From NCBI GenBank assembly GCA_043815125.1, contig JBDRJH010000147.1, forward strand, positions 1-64,000: a stretch of DNA of 64,000 bases. The letters are read 5' to 3'. The stretch comes from JAUWBF01 sp043815125. GTDB taxonomy: Bacteria > Verrucomicrobiota > Verrucomicrobiia > Opitutales > Opitutaceae. The translations under genes and the position numbers were made by a program. The notes below the pieces were generated by a model. That model was not told the origin of the DNA. It saw only the letters and a program-made list of their open reading frames with translations, and made no database searches. Positions 53,663-64,000 of the stretch are shown here, piece after piece. Positions within the stretch are counted from its first letter, which is position 1. Each line of letters begins with the position of its first letter.

Positions 53663-54250
53663 TCACGGCCGCGCCAGCGCCTCCGTCACCACCGCGACCG
53701 CCTTGGCCAGATGCTTGGCCACCGCGGTCTTTGACAACGCCATGTGGTCGGCGATCTCGGCATAGGACATGCCCGCCCGTGAATGCAGGATAAAAACCGC
53801 CCGGGTCCGTTCCGGCAACATCGCCACCGCTCCGGCCAGCAAGGCGCGGCGCTCGGTCTCGCTCGCCGCGTAATCGGGAGCCGGCGCGGCGTCCGGCAGG
53901 CACTCCACACAGGCGTCCCCGGCGGCCGCGTGGCGTTCACGCACCTGCCGTCGACGGACGTTGTCGAGGATCAGGTTGCGCACCAGACGAAACAAGAACC
54001 GCCGCGGCTCGCGCACCCGCTCCGGATTGGTCAGCCGAAACACCCGCAGGTAGGCTTCCTGCACCACATCCTTCACCTCGTCGGCCACCCGCGTGCGGCT
54101 GGCCGCATACTTGGTAACATCCTGATAGTGATGGGTAAAAACCTCGTAGGCACCAAGTCCGGACACCTGCGAACCCGCTTCACCATCCAACCGGGCCGAT
54201 ACACCGCCGCCGATCACCACGCCCGCCCTCCCCTCGGCGCCGGCACACAT
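53663..54250 (-). CDS. FecI-type ECF RNA polymerase sigma factor
   Basis: A 195-residue ECF sigma factor. Region 2 contains DEVKDVVQEAYLRVFRL, with RRFLFRLVRNLILDNVRRRQ, and region 4 contains LPERTRAVFILHSRAGMSYA and the HTH IADHMALSKTAVAKHLAKAV. Together with FecR and the TonB receptor it makes a cell-surface signalling system that switches on its own uptake genes. Translation may begin at ATG 54250 or an upstream TTG at 54268. The first 35 residues are not conserved sigma sequence, so a later start is conceivable. Confidence 0.92.
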   Translation of the reverse strand: MCAGAEGRAGVVIGGGVSARLDGEAGSQVSGLGAYEVFTHHYQDVTKYAASRTRVADEVKDVVQEAYLRVFRLTNPERVREPRRFLFRLVRNLILDNVRRRQVRERHAAAGDACVECLPDAAPAPDYAASETERRALLAGAVAMLPERTRAVFILHSRAGMSYAEIADHMALSKTAVAKHLAKAVAVVTEALARP

Positions 54251-54290
54251 GCGCCGCCTCCCAGGCAAGTGACCAAACGTGATGATGCGT

Positions 54291-54309
54291 AGTGAGACAT
54301 ATTCTCACT
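54291..54309 (-). promoter_or_regulatory. Fur-like dyad upstream of the ECF sigma gene
   Basis: AGTGAGA-catat-TCTCACT, a 19-bp dyad with 7-bp perfect arms. Read on the minus strand its core TGAGAATATGTCTCA has the 7-1-7 layout of GAGAAT-type Fur boxes known in some Gram-negatives. It lies 41 bp before the sigma start codon, in an otherwise gene-free stretch to 54470. Confidence 0.4.
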
Positions 54310-54470
54310 TAAGGGCGCTGAATAACGCCCCGTCAAGAACCAGTCTCAATAATAACGCAACATGGATCAGTCGCCGAATAGTTTCTGGTTTGAGGCAGGG
54401 ATCGACCGCCGGGCCGTCCGCCGTCGCATCTCAACCATTTTGCCACTCCGAAGCAGCGGTCCGGCACCGT

Positions 54471-54902
54471 TCAGGCTCTGAGGATGGCCGAGTGATCGCC
54501 GGCGGGCGTCCGCTTTTCCGGCGACTTCATGGGAAAAGGAGGCAGGCTGTGATTCTCGTCCTCAGTGAGCTTGGCATCGCCATGCAAGGTCGCCTTGACG
54601 AGGCGGCGCAACCGCTTGGTGGATACCCGGAGGTTAAAGGTGCGGCGCAAGGGGCCGTCGTTGGCCGGGTGATGCACAAACTCCTGCACCTCGACGTTGT
54701 AGTCGCGCAGGCGGGTCAGCGTGGCCACGTTGCGCACAAAATCGAGGTCCGCGGCAAAGTGGTCGGGATTCAACAGACGAATCAACGGAGCCAGCCAACG
54801 CGCGTGCGGATAGAGCGACTGCCGAAGCACCACTTTTTCGTAGAGTTCCGGCGGGAGATCGTGCTCACGGCAATAACGAGCCTGGAAGTTTTTTTCCGAC
54901 AT
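54471..54902 (-). CDS. Conserved-looking protein of unknown function
   Basis: A 143-residue soluble protein without signal or membrane segment. It is basic and mainly helical, with YEKVVLRQSLYPHARWLAPL, NPDHFAADLDFVRNVATLTR and RTFNLRVSTKRLRRLVKATL. No known motif was recognised. The coding bias matches neighbours, so the gene is probably real. It stands alone between the iron-signalling set and clpX; 269 bp of upstream sequence holds a small GATAC/GTATC palindrome near 55009-55021 but no gene. Confidence 0.65.
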   Translation of the reverse strand: MSEKNFQARYCREHDLPPELYEKVVLRQSLYPHARWLAPLIRLLNPDHFAADLDFVRNVATLTRLRDYNVEVQEFVHHPANDGPLRRTFNLRVSTKRLRRLVKATLHGDAKLTEDENHSLPPFPMKSPEKRTPAGDHSAILRA

Positions 54903-55171
54903 GGGACAGAGGGGGATTGGGGTGAAGACCGGGGCGGGTCTGGGGTGTTTCCATCAAGGCAATCCGCCGGATCGCTGCAAATGAAAAAAAATGATAAAAC
55001 CTCTCCCGATACATTGTATCAGCGGCCCTGTTTTCACGGCCGGATTGATCCGGGCAAACCGCCCCCCGCGTCGCCAACCCCAGGCGGTGATTTGGCAAAC
55101 AAACCGGCAGCTTCCGCCAAGGAACTCCGGACGGGCGGAGACGGGTCACGCGAGGCCGGCCGGGCGAGGCC

Positions 55172-56482
<1,311 letters not shown>

Positions 56483-56575
56483 GGGCTCAGTGTCTCCGAA
56501 GGGGAACGGAGGTGTCGAGGGCGTTGTTTGCGGCCGGCATCCCGCCCCGCGACCGGGGGTGGTCGCGGGAGGGGC

Positions 56576-57193
<618 letters not shown>

Positions 57194-57222
57194 GTTGAAA
57201 GGGCCGGGTCCGGACGGGAGTG

Positions 57223-58545
57223 TCAGGCGGTGGCCTCGGCGGTGGAGACGGTAGCCTTGGAAACCACCAAATCAAGGGCCTTGTCGAAAATGATCGACTG
57301 CTGGATGGCGCGGAGACGCTCGCGGTCCTTGGTGAGCTCCTTGACGAGCTTCTCGGGGGTGGAGTTGGTCATCATGGCCTCGCGGTAGATGAAGGTGTCG
57401 ATGTCGCGCTCGTCGACCTTGAGGCCTTCCTTCTCGGCGATCTTGGAGAGGATGAACTGGGTCTTGACGCGGGTGGTGGCGGCCTTGCGGGCGTTGTCGA
57501 AGAGTTCGGTCTTGTCCTTTTCGAACTGCTCGGCGGGGACGCCGCGGCGCATGTTCTCCTCCATGAAGCGGCGGAGGACGGACTGGGTCTCGGCCTCGAT
57601 CAGGCTCTCGGGCACGGCGAACTCGGTCTTGCCGGTGAGGGCCTCGACGACTTGCTGGCGCTGGGCCTGGCGGTTCTGGTGCTCTTTGCGGAGCTTGAGG
57701 TTGTTGGCGGTCTTGGACTTGAGGCCGGCGAGGTCGTCGGCCTGGTTGGCCTTGAAAAAGGCTTCGTCGAGGGCGGGCAGCACGCGCTCGCGGATTTCCT
57801 GGATCTCGACGGAGTAGACGGCGGTCTTGCCGGCGAGGGCCGGGGCGCCGGCGAACTCGGCGGGGAAGGTGACGGTAACGTCCTTCTTGTCGCCCTTGGC
57901 GAGACCGGCGAGTGCGTTGCCGAGGCCGGGGATGAGGCCTTCGTTTTCACCCTCGACCTCTTCCCAGGTCTGGGGAACGGAGCCGTAGATCTGCTTGTCG
58001 GGGACGATCTCGAGGATCGGCTGGCCCTCGACGGTGCCGGTGTAGGAGAGCTTGACGTAGTCGCCCTTTTGGGAGGCGCGCTCGGCGACGTTGAACTCGG
58101 CGCGCTGGCCGCGGAGTTCCTCGATGGCGGCGTCGACCTCGGCGTCGGTGGGCTCGGCGGCGGTCACCGTGGTGGCGAGGCCGGCGTAGTCGGGCAGCTC
58201 GAAGGTGGGGCGCAGGTCGACGGTGATGGTGATGGTGGCGGCCTGGTCGGCGGCGATGGTGCCTTCGTCGACACCGGTGATCTGGAGGACGTCGAGCTTG
58301 GACTGCTCGAGGCCGTCGCGGTAGGCCTTGGTGACGACCTTTTGTTTAAACTCTTCGCCGATCTCCTTGCCGTAGCGCTTGATCACGAGGTTGGCGGGAG
58401 CCTTGCCGGGGCGAAAGCCGGGCAGACGGGCGACCTTGGAGATTTCGCCGATCACGGCTTGGTGTTGAGCGGCGACTTCGGCCTGGTCGAGGGAGACCAC
58501 GAGCTCTTTGCGGGTGTCGGAGACGTCTTTGATTTCGATGTTCAC
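57223..58545 (-). CDS. tig: Trigger factor
   Basis: A 440-residue ribosome-associated chaperone with peptidyl-prolyl isomerase activity. The N-terminal ribosome-binding domain has the GFRPGKAPANLVIKRYGKE signature. The FKBP-type domain is at about 160-245 (QKGDYVKLSYTGTVEGQPIL), and a long helical C-terminal chaperone domain follows (about 250-430). It is the first gene of tig-clpP-clpX. The start is ATG 58545 (MNIEIKDVSD). Confidence 0.96.
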   Translation of the reverse strand: MNIEIKDVSDTRKELVVSLDQAEVAAQHQAVIGEISKVARLPGFRPGKAPANLVIKRYGKEIGEEFKQKVVTKAYRDGLEQSKLDVLQITGVDEGTIAADQAATITITVDLRPTFELPDYAGLATTVTAAEPTDAEVDAAIEELRGQRAEFNVAERASQKGDYVKLSYTGTVEGQPILEIVPDKQIYGSVPQTWEEVEGENEGLIPGLGNALAGLAKGDKKDVTVTFPAEFAGAPALAGKTAVYSVEIQEIRERVLPALDEAFFKANQADDLAGLKSKTANNLKLRKEHQNRQAQRQQVVEALTGKTEFAVPESLIEAETQSVLRRFMEENMRRGVPAEQFEKDKTELFDNARKAATTRVKTQFILSKIAEKEGLKVDERDIDTFIYREAMMTNSTPEKLVKELTKDRERLRAIQQSIIFDKALDLVVSKATVSTAEATA

Positions 58546-58679
58546 GGTAAGAAATGAAGGGCGGGTTTTGTTGACAGAATCCGAAAATCTACGGCCCGGG
58601 GCGTAAATCGGTCAATGCCGTATTCCGACGCTTGAAAGCCGGGCGCGCGGCCCGCTTCATTCCTCCCGCCCTTCGTCAC

Positions 58680-59333
58680 ATGGAATCCCTGCGCCAACTG
58701 CTCGCCCGCCACGCCCCGCTGCTGCTGATCGACACCTGCTCGCAGGTCGTTCACGCCGGGCTTGCCCGCGAGGCCGGGACGCCGATCCACTGGCAAACCT
58801 GCGAGGAGGAAGCCGGCTCGGGGTTGTTTCGCGCTGTCGAGGCGGTGCTCGCAGCCGAGGGCCAGAAGATCGCCGACATGCGCGGCTTTGTCTTTTGTGA
58901 GGGCCCCGGCTCGGTGCTCGGCATCCGCACGGCCGCGGTCGCCCTGCGCACCTGGCACGTGCTCAATGACGCTCCGATGTTTGCGTTCCAAGGACTCGAT
59001 GTCGTCGCGCGGTTTCTGAACCGCCCCGAGGTCTCCATCATCGCCGACGCCCGGCGCGACACCTGGCATGTAGCCCGACTGGGCCAGGCCATCACCCGCG
59101 TGCCCTCCGCCGAATTGAGCGACGAATTGGCCATGCCCGCGGGATTCCGCCACTGGAGCAAACTCCCCGCGACCGCCGCGAGGGTGCCCTACGATCTCGG
59201 CGCCATGCTCGCGGCCATCGACGACCAGCCGGTTTTCCGTCCGGTGGACGCTCCGGACGCCTTTTTGCACGAGACGCCGGCCTATGCCACGTGGTCGCCG
59301 CAGGTCCATCAAGCCCCCGCACCGCGCGCCTGA
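58680..59333 (+). CDS. tsaB: tRNA threonylcarbamoyladenosine biosynthesis protein TsaB-like
   Basis: A 217-residue TsaB-type member of the TsaD/Kae1 fold. It begins LLLIDTCSQVVHAGLAREAG and has the FVFCEGPGSVLGIRTAAVAL segment characteristic of TsaB, plus FQGLDVVARFL. TsaB supports TsaD in making the t6A37 modification of tRNAs. It ends 4 bp before alr. The start at ATG 58680 is preferred over the upstream in-frame codon at 58632. The C-terminal domain looks shorter than in Escherichia coli. Confidence 0.85.
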   Translation: MESLRQLLARHAPLLLIDTCSQVVHAGLAREAGTPIHWQTCEEEAGSGLFRAVEAVLAAEGQKIADMRGFVFCEGPGSVLGIRTAAVALRTWHVLNDAPMFAFQGLDVVARFLNRPEVSIIADARRDTWHVARLGQAITRVPSAELSDELAMPAGFRHWSKLPATAARVPYDLGAMLAAIDDQPVFRPVDAPDAFLHETPAYATWSPQVHQAPAPRA

Positions 59334-59337
59334 AATC

Positions 59338-60486
59338 ATGTCGACCGCAACCAGTCTGCCCCACCGTTGCTGGGCCGAGATCGACCTCGCCGCGCTCGAG
59401 CGAAACCTCCGCCTGATCCGCGCGTCGCTGCCGGCCCACATGCGTTACGTCGCGGTGGTCAAGGCCGACGCCTACGGGCACGGCCTGCCGCAGACCGCCG
59501 CCCGGCTCATGCACGCCGGCGCCGATCTTTTCGCCGTGGCCAATCTCGCCGAGGCCGCCACGCTGCGCGAACTCAGTCCCGACTGGCCCGTGCTCGTCCT
59601 CAGCGCCCTGCTGCCCGACGAGGACCGCCACGCCGTCGATTATCAGGTGGCCCTCACCGTGTCCTCCCCGGAAGAGGTCGACCGCTTCGAGGCCGCCGCG
59701 GCCGGGGCCGGTCGCCCCCTCGCCGTCCACCTGAAGATCGACACCGGCATGGGCCGGCTCGGCGTGTGGCACGAGCAGGCCGCGCCGCTGTATCAGAAAA
59801 TCCGTGACGCCGCCCACCTGAGGCTCGAGGGCGTGTTCACCCACTTTTCCTCGTCCGACGAGGACCCCGGGCTGACCGATCTGCAACGCACCCGCTTTCT
59901 CACGGCGCTCGATCACCTGCCCGGCCTGGATCCGTCGAAGATCTTTGTGCACGCCGACAACAGCGCCGGCCTGGAGACCTACGAGGAGGCCGGCCCCTTC
60001 AACGCCGTGCGCGTCGGCCTGTTGCAGTTTGGCGTCCTCCCCTCGTCCGGCTCGCTGCTGTCCGAGGTGCACACGGAGCCCGTCTTCAGCTTTCGCACCC
60101 GCATCGGGCTCGTGAAAACCCTGCCCGCCGGCACCCGCATCAGTTACGGCGGCACCCACACCCTCGCGCGTGAGTCGCGCGTGGCGATCCTGACCGCCGG
60201 TTACGGCGACGGCATTCCACGCGCCGCCAGCAACCGCGCCTCCGTGCTCGTGCGCGGTCAACGCTGTCCTGTGCTCGGCCGGGTGACCATGGACCAGACC
60301 ATCATCGACGTCACCGACCTGCCCGCCGCCGCGGTGGGCGACGAGGCCGTGCTGGTCGGCCGCCAGCAAGGCGCCGAGATCGACCTCGCGGAGTTCAGCG
60401 CCCGGGCCGACACCATCCCTTGGGAAACCCTCTGTTCCGTGACCAAGCGCGTCCCCCGCGTCTACCGCACCCCCCTCGGATTTTGA
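59338..60486 (+). CDS. alr: Alanine racemase
   Basis: A 382-residue PLP enzyme that makes D-alanine for peptidoglycan. Lys42 in VAVVKADAYGHGL binds PLP. The N-terminal barrel continues with LKIDTGMGRLGVW, VFTHFSSSDE and HADNSAGLE. The C-terminal domain has the catalytic Tyr in TRISYGGTHTL, and RVTMDQTIIDVTDLP and PRVYR at the end. The ATG at 59338 lies 4 bp after tsaB, suggesting coupling. Confidence 0.96.
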   Translation: MSTATSLPHRCWAEIDLAALERNLRLIRASLPAHMRYVAVVKADAYGHGLPQTAARLMHAGADLFAVANLAEAATLRELSPDWPVLVLSALLPDEDRHAVDYQVALTVSSPEEVDRFEAAAAGAGRPLAVHLKIDTGMGRLGVWHEQAAPLYQKIRDAAHLRLEGVFTHFSSSDEDPGLTDLQRTRFLTALDHLPGLDPSKIFVHADNSAGLETYEEAGPFNAVRVGLLQFGVLPSSGSLLSEVHTEPVFSFRTRIGLVKTLPAGTRISYGGTHTLARESRVAILTAGYGDGIPRAASNRASVLVRGQRCPVLGRVTMDQTIIDVTDLPAAAVGDEAVLVGRQQGAEIDLAEFSARADTIPWETLCSVTKRVPRVYRTPLGF

Positions 60487-60553
60487 CTTTTCCGCGTGTC
60501 CGGTGAAACTCGGGCCTCCTCCCGTCGTCCCATGGGAATAACCCGCGCCGCCG

Positions 60554-62032
60554 ATGACCCCGCCCCTCCCCCCCGCCCAGGCCTGGCAGCCGCTGCCCCG
60601 CTCCCACTGGAACGCCGCCACCGCCCGCCACCTGCTGCGCCGCACCGGCTGGTCGGCCGACCCCGACGAGGTCGCCCGCGCCGTGAGCGACGGTCTGCCC
60701 GCCACCCTTGACCGGCTCTTCCCCGACACGCCCCCGGACTTCCCCAAGCCAAAACTCACCGAGGAGGAACGCACCCGCGCCCCCGAATTCCGCCAGCGCC
60801 TGCGCGCCGCCGACGGCCCCGAAGCCCGCCGCGAGATCCAACGCGAGCAACGCGACCTCTCCCGCAACGCCAACACCGACCTCATCCTGCGCTGGCTCCA
60901 GCAGGCCGCCACGCCCGCCGACTCCGCCTTCGAAAAGTGGGTCCTCTTTCTCAGCGACATCTACGTCGTCGCCTTGGAAAAGGTCCGCTCGGCCAACCTC
61001 ATCTACGAACACTTCGACATCCTCCGCCAAGGCGCCCTCGGACCCGCGGCCGACCTCACCAAGGCCGTCTCGCGCTCCGGAGCCATGCTCAACTACCTCG
61101 ACCTCCAGCGCAGCGGCAAGAAGGCCCCCAACGAAAACTTCGCCCGCGAACTGCTCGAACTCTTCACCCTCGGCGAGGGCCACTACACCGAAAACGACAT
61201 CAAGGAAGCCGCCCGCACCTTCACCGGCTATCGCCGCCGGGGCGAGGCGTTTTACTTCGACAAAAACCAGTTCGACCAAGGCCAGAAAACCATCTTTGGC
61301 CAGACCGCGTTCTTCTCCGGCGACGAGGTGATCGACCTCGTCTACAAACAACCCGCCGCCGGCACCTTCCTGCCGCGCGAGATGACCCGCTTCTACCTCA
61401 CCGACCAGGTGCCCGACGCCGCCTACTTCGAGCCCCTCGCCGCCTGGTGGCGCGAACGCGGTTACAACCTGCGCGAGCTCTGCCACCGCTACTTTTCATC
61501 GATCATCTTCTACCACCCGTCCTACCGGGCCAACTACATCAAAAGCCCCGTCCACTACCACCTCGGCCTCCTCCAGGATCTCAAGCTCGACGTCACCCCG
61601 CTGCCCCGCACCACCCTCAACCCGCTCCGGCAGATGGGCCAGCAGGTCTTCAACCCGCCCAACGTCCGCGGCTGGGTCGGCGGCCGCCTCTGGATCAACT
61701 CCTCCACACTCGCCGCCCGCCGGCAGCTCGTGCAGGCCCTCTTCGCCCCCATCAACGAGGACAAGATCAACGCCGACGACCGCATCGCCCTCGACGCCGC
61801 CCGCGCCGAGGGCCACACCCGGTTCACCGTCGACGAAGCCCGCCTCGAAGCCTTCGCCGAGCTCGGCGTCGACGGCATGGTCGACCGCTTCGTGACCTAC
61901 TTTCTCCCCGCGCCCGTCGACGACGCCTACCGCGCCGCCCTGCGCGACTACCTCGCGGAAACCACCGACACCCGCCGCATCCGCGAGGCCGCCATCGCCG
62001 TCCTCCAAACCCCGGAATACCAGCTCTGCTGA
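60554..62032 (+). CDS. DUF1800 family protein
   Basis: A 492-residue DUF1800 protein. Family features are WNAATARHLLRRTGWSADPD at the N-terminus, MLNYLDLQRSGKKAPNENFA followed by RELLELFTLGEGHYTENDIK, the EAARTFTGYR segment, and near the C-terminus FNPPNVRGWVGGRLWINSST. No signal peptide is evident. The function is unknown; in Planctomycetes and Verrucomicrobia it is nearly always paired with DUF1501, which follows here 22 bp later. Confidence 0.93.
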   Translation: MTPPLPPAQAWQPLPRSHWNAATARHLLRRTGWSADPDEVARAVSDGLPATLDRLFPDTPPDFPKPKLTEEERTRAPEFRQRLRAADGPEARREIQREQRDLSRNANTDLILRWLQQAATPADSAFEKWVLFLSDIYVVALEKVRSANLIYEHFDILRQGALGPAADLTKAVSRSGAMLNYLDLQRSGKKAPNENFARELLELFTLGEGHYTENDIKEAARTFTGYRRRGEAFYFDKNQFDQGQKTIFGQTAFFSGDEVIDLVYKQPAAGTFLPREMTRFYLTDQVPDAAYFEPLAAWWRERGYNLRELCHRYFSSIIFYHPSYRANYIKSPVHYHLGLLQDLKLDVTPLPRTTLNPLRQMGQQVFNPPNVRGWVGGRLWINSSTLAARRQLVQALFAPINEDKINADDRIALDAARAEGHTRFTVDEARLEAFAELGVDGMVDRFVTYFLPAPVDDAYRAALRDYLAETTDTRRIREAAIAVLQTPEYQLC

Positions 62033-62054
62033 ACACCGCACGCCCCGCCCCCCC

Positions 62055-63296
62055 ATGAACAACTCGACCAATCCCCGCCTCCCCACCACCCGTCGCGAGT
62101 TCCTCCGCATGGGCGGCGCCGGCATCGGCCTGCTCGCCTTCAGCCGCTTCGCCCCCTCCTTCCTTGTCCAGTCCACCCTCGGCGCCGCGCCCTCCCCCGA
62201 GAAGGACCGCACCATCCTCGTGCTCATCCAGCTCGCCGGCGGTAATGACGGGCTGAATACAATCGTCCCCTACGAGGACGCCGACTACCACCGCCTCCGC
62301 CCCACCCTCGGGCTGAAGAAGGACCAGGTCCTCCCCATCGACGACCAGCTCGGTTTCAACCCCGGCTGCGCCGCCCTCAACGAACTGCTCAAGGACGGCA
62401 AACTCGGCGTCATCCAAAACGTCGGCTACCCCAATCCCAACCGCAGCCACTTCCGTTCGACCGAGATATGGGAGTCCGCCAGCGACGCCAACACCAACGA
62501 CGCCACCGGCTGGATCGGCCGCTACCTCGACAACGCCTGCTCCGGCCGGCCCGACGAGCCCGACCCGCTCGCCGTGCACATCAGCGGCGAGGTGCCCCAG
62601 TCCTTCTGCGGCGAGCAACCCCATCCCACCTTCGGCCTCTCCGGCAACAATCGCGGAGGCCGGGGCGAGTCCGCCGACCTGCTCAAACAACTCGCCGGCC
62701 ACGACGACCACGACCACGGCAACGAAGGCTTCCTGCGCTCCACCCTCATGGACGCCATGGTCACCGAGCAAAAGGTGCAGAAGATCCTCAACCAATACCG
62801 CACGGACGCCAAATACCCCGGCGGCGGCTTCGCCCAGTCGTTGCGCAATGTCGCCGCGCTCATCGCCGCCGGCCTGTCCACCCGCGTCTACTACGTCTCC
62901 ATCGGCGGCTTCGACACCCACGCCAACCAGCTCAACAGCCACCAGCGCCTCCTGCAGACCCTCTCCGAGGGCATGGCCGCCTTTCAACAGGACATCGAGT
63001 CCAAGGGACTCGGCCCGCAGGTGCTCACCATGACGTTCTCCGAGTTCGGCCGGCGCCCCGTCGAAAACGACAGCGCCGGCACCGACCACGGCACCGCCGC
63101 GCCGCTCTTCGTAGTGGGCGCCGGCGTCAAGGGCCCGTTGCACGGCACCGCGCCCAGGCTCGACCTCGACCGCAAGCAGGACCTCACCTACAGCACCGAC
63201 TTCCGGCAAATCTACGCCACCGTGCTCGACCGCTGGCTCGACTGCCCGTCGGACAAAGTCCTCGGCCAGAAATTCGATTCGTTGCAGTTTATCTAA
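62055..63296 (+). CDS. DUF1501 family protein with twin-arginine signal
   Basis: A 413-residue DUF1501 (sulfatase-like fold) protein. The N-terminus has a Tat signal: TTRREFLRMGGAGIGLLAFS, with RR followed by EFLRMG and a hydrophobic stretch. The core includes LVLIQLAGGNDGLNTIVPY, VIQNVGYPNPNRSHFRSTEI, and near the end TMTFSEFGRRPVENDSAGTD followed by HGTAAPL. DUF1501 proteins resemble alkaline-phosphatase-type hydrolases, but no activity is established. It is coupled to the DUF1800 gene. The Tat signal suggests export in folded, perhaps metal-loaded form. Confidence 0.95.
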   Translation: MNNSTNPRLPTTRREFLRMGGAGIGLLAFSRFAPSFLVQSTLGAAPSPEKDRTILVLIQLAGGNDGLNTIVPYEDADYHRLRPTLGLKKDQVLPIDDQLGFNPGCAALNELLKDGKLGVIQNVGYPNPNRSHFRSTEIWESASDANTNDATGWIGRYLDNACSGRPDEPDPLAVHISGEVPQSFCGEQPHPTFGLSGNNRGGRGESADLLKQLAGHDDHDHGNEGFLRSTLMDAMVTEQKVQKILNQYRTDAKYPGGGFAQSLRNVAALIAAGLSTRVYYVSIGGFDTHANQLNSHQRLLQTLSEGMAAFQQDIESKGLGPQVLTMTFSEFGRRPVENDSAGTDHGTAAPLFVVGAGVKGPLHGTAPRLDLDRKQDLTYSTDFRQIYATVLDRWLDCPSDKVLGQKFDSLQFI

Positions 63297-63341
63297 ACGA
63301 AGGCTGACAGCGCCCCGCCCGCCGTTCATGGCTACGAAACC

Positions 63342-63659
63342 ATGCCCGCCTGTCCCGAATGCACCCTTGAAGACGTCCTCGAACACTCCGACCACTGGGA
63401 GTGCTCCACCTGCGGCCACGAGTGGCCCAAGGCCCCCGCGCCCGAGGTCGCCCGCGTCGTGAAGGACGCCCACGGCAACGCGCTCGCCGAGGGCGACAGC
63501 ATCACGTTGATCAAGGACCTCAAGCTCGGCGGCTCCCAGGTGCTCAAGGCCGGGGCCAAGGCCAAGGGCATCCGCCTCGTCGACGGCGACCACGAGATCG
63601 ACTGCAAGGTCGACGGCGTCGCCGTCATGCTCAAGGCCTGCTTCGTCAAAAAGGCCTGA
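63342..63659 (+). CDS. yjdM: YjdM/PhnA-type zinc-ribbon protein
   Basis: A 105-residue protein with an N-terminal zinc ribbon (MPACPECTLEDVLEHSDHWE, then CSTCGHEWPK) and the conserved C-terminal beta domain (DAHGNALAEGDSITLIKDLK, LKACFVKKA). Once annotated as alkylphosphonate utilisation protein PhnA, the family has no proven role there. It begins 45 bp after the DUF1501 gene. Confidence 0.93.
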   Translation: MPACPECTLEDVLEHSDHWECSTCGHEWPKAPAPEVARVVKDAHGNALAEGDSITLIKDLKLGGSQVLKAGAKAKGIRLVDGDHEIDCKVDGVAVMLKACFVKKA

Positions 63660-63673
63660 GCGGCGGACCGCGC

Positions 63674-64000
63674 ATGAACCACCCCTGCGTCCGCATCGTC
63701 GGCAGCTTTGAGGAACTGGTTTCCACGCCGTTCGCCGGCGCGGTCAACGCGCTGTGCTGGCCGCGCACGCTCGGGGGCGACTTCGACGAGATCGCCCGCG
63801 TCGTCGGGCCGCTCGACGAGATCACCACCGTCGACGACGAATCGCTGCTTGACCTGCCGCTGTCGGCGGCCGGACGCGCGGCGCGCGAGGTGTTGCTGGC
63901 CGATCAGAAACGGCTGCGCGACGCGGGCCTCGATCCGTCGCTGGATTTGATTCCCGCCTACCCGCGCGAGGCCGTGCCCGGCCCCGTGCCGGTCGACGTC
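63674..64000 (+). CDS. Truncated protein at the window edge (possibly DUF1826)
   Basis: The first 109 residues of a plus-strand gene that runs off the right edge. The start is ATG 63674 (MNHPCVRIVGSFEELVSTPF). ALCWPRTLGGDFDEIARVVG and AREVLLADQKRLRDAGLDPS recall DUF1826 proteins, but the match is uncertain. It lies 14 bp after yjdM and is probably in the same transcript. Confidence 0.6.
   Translation, partial: MNHPCVRIVGSFEELVSTPFAGAVNALCWPRTLGGDFDEIARVVGPLDEITTVDDESLLDLPLSAAGRAAREVLLADQKRLRDAGLDPSLDLIPAYPREAVPGPVPVDV

Noticed and set aside
55009..55021. GATAC-att-GTATC palindrome upstream of the unknown protein at 54471
   Set aside because: Only 5-bp arms, expected by chance in a window this size, and no promoter elements around it.

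Overview
The window is high-GC bacterial chromosome with tightly packed genes and no plasmid, phage or CRISPR signature. The gene set points to Verrucomicrobiota, most likely an Opitutaceae-type organism. The main evidence is a five-gene cluster laid out like the Akkermansia Amuc_1098-1102 pilus-like locus, together with an exosortase, a DUF1800/DUF1501 pair and a type II secretion pseudopilin operon. This placement is inferred from gene content and was not checked by database search.

Layout. 1-1.9 kb (minus): a PTS EIIA-like fragment, nuoA and a DUF362-type exported protein. 2-6.3 kb (plus): dnaG, rpoD, a small lipoprotein and tatA. 6.3-11.3 kb (minus): a CPA2-type antiporter, an exosortase and a FabF-type ketoacyl synthase. 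11.5-19.7 kb (plus): HIT protein, phoH, pgpH-like HD hydrolase, ybeY, DUF502 protein, a frameshifted recO and a RecB-nuclease/XPD-helicase fusion, closed by two hairpins. 19.9-25.3 kb (minus): a type II secretion operon (GspG, H, I, J, K, then L- and M-like). 25.4-29 kb: pseudouridine synthase, nitroreductase, a CAT-anticodon tRNA preceded by a degenerate tRNA-like copy, ilvB and a REP-type inverted repeat. 29-32 kb (minus): hisG-aguB-aguA. 32.2-36.2 kb: an orphan response regulator, a GT-C-like membrane protein and a 5'-3' exonuclease. 36.3-43.5 kb (minus): the Amuc_1102/PilM-PilN/Amuc_1100/Amuc_1099/secretin cluster. 43.6-49 kb (plus): Nudix, pyruvate dehydrogenase E1alpha, E1beta and E2, and an M42 peptidase. 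48.9-54.3 kb (minus): ECF sigma, FecR, TonB receptor and PepSY protein, an iron/siderophore signalling set with a Fur-like dyad upstream. 54.4-58.5 kb (minus): an unknown protein, then tig-clpP-clpX. 58.7-64 kb (plus): tsaB, alr, DUF1800, DUF1501, yjdM and a truncated gene.

The main themes are the cell envelope (two secretion or pilus-type machines, exosortase, TatA with a Tat-type DUF1501 substrate, TonB uptake) and housekeeping information processing. The strongest items for follow-up are the tRNA-like relic abutting the tRNA, the Amuc_1100-type cluster with its PilM-PilN fusion, the nuclease-helicase fusion carrying a palindromic AT-rich insert, the recO gene with two apparent one-base losses, and the long palindrome before the M42 peptidase. 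No clearly new multi-gene defence system was seen.
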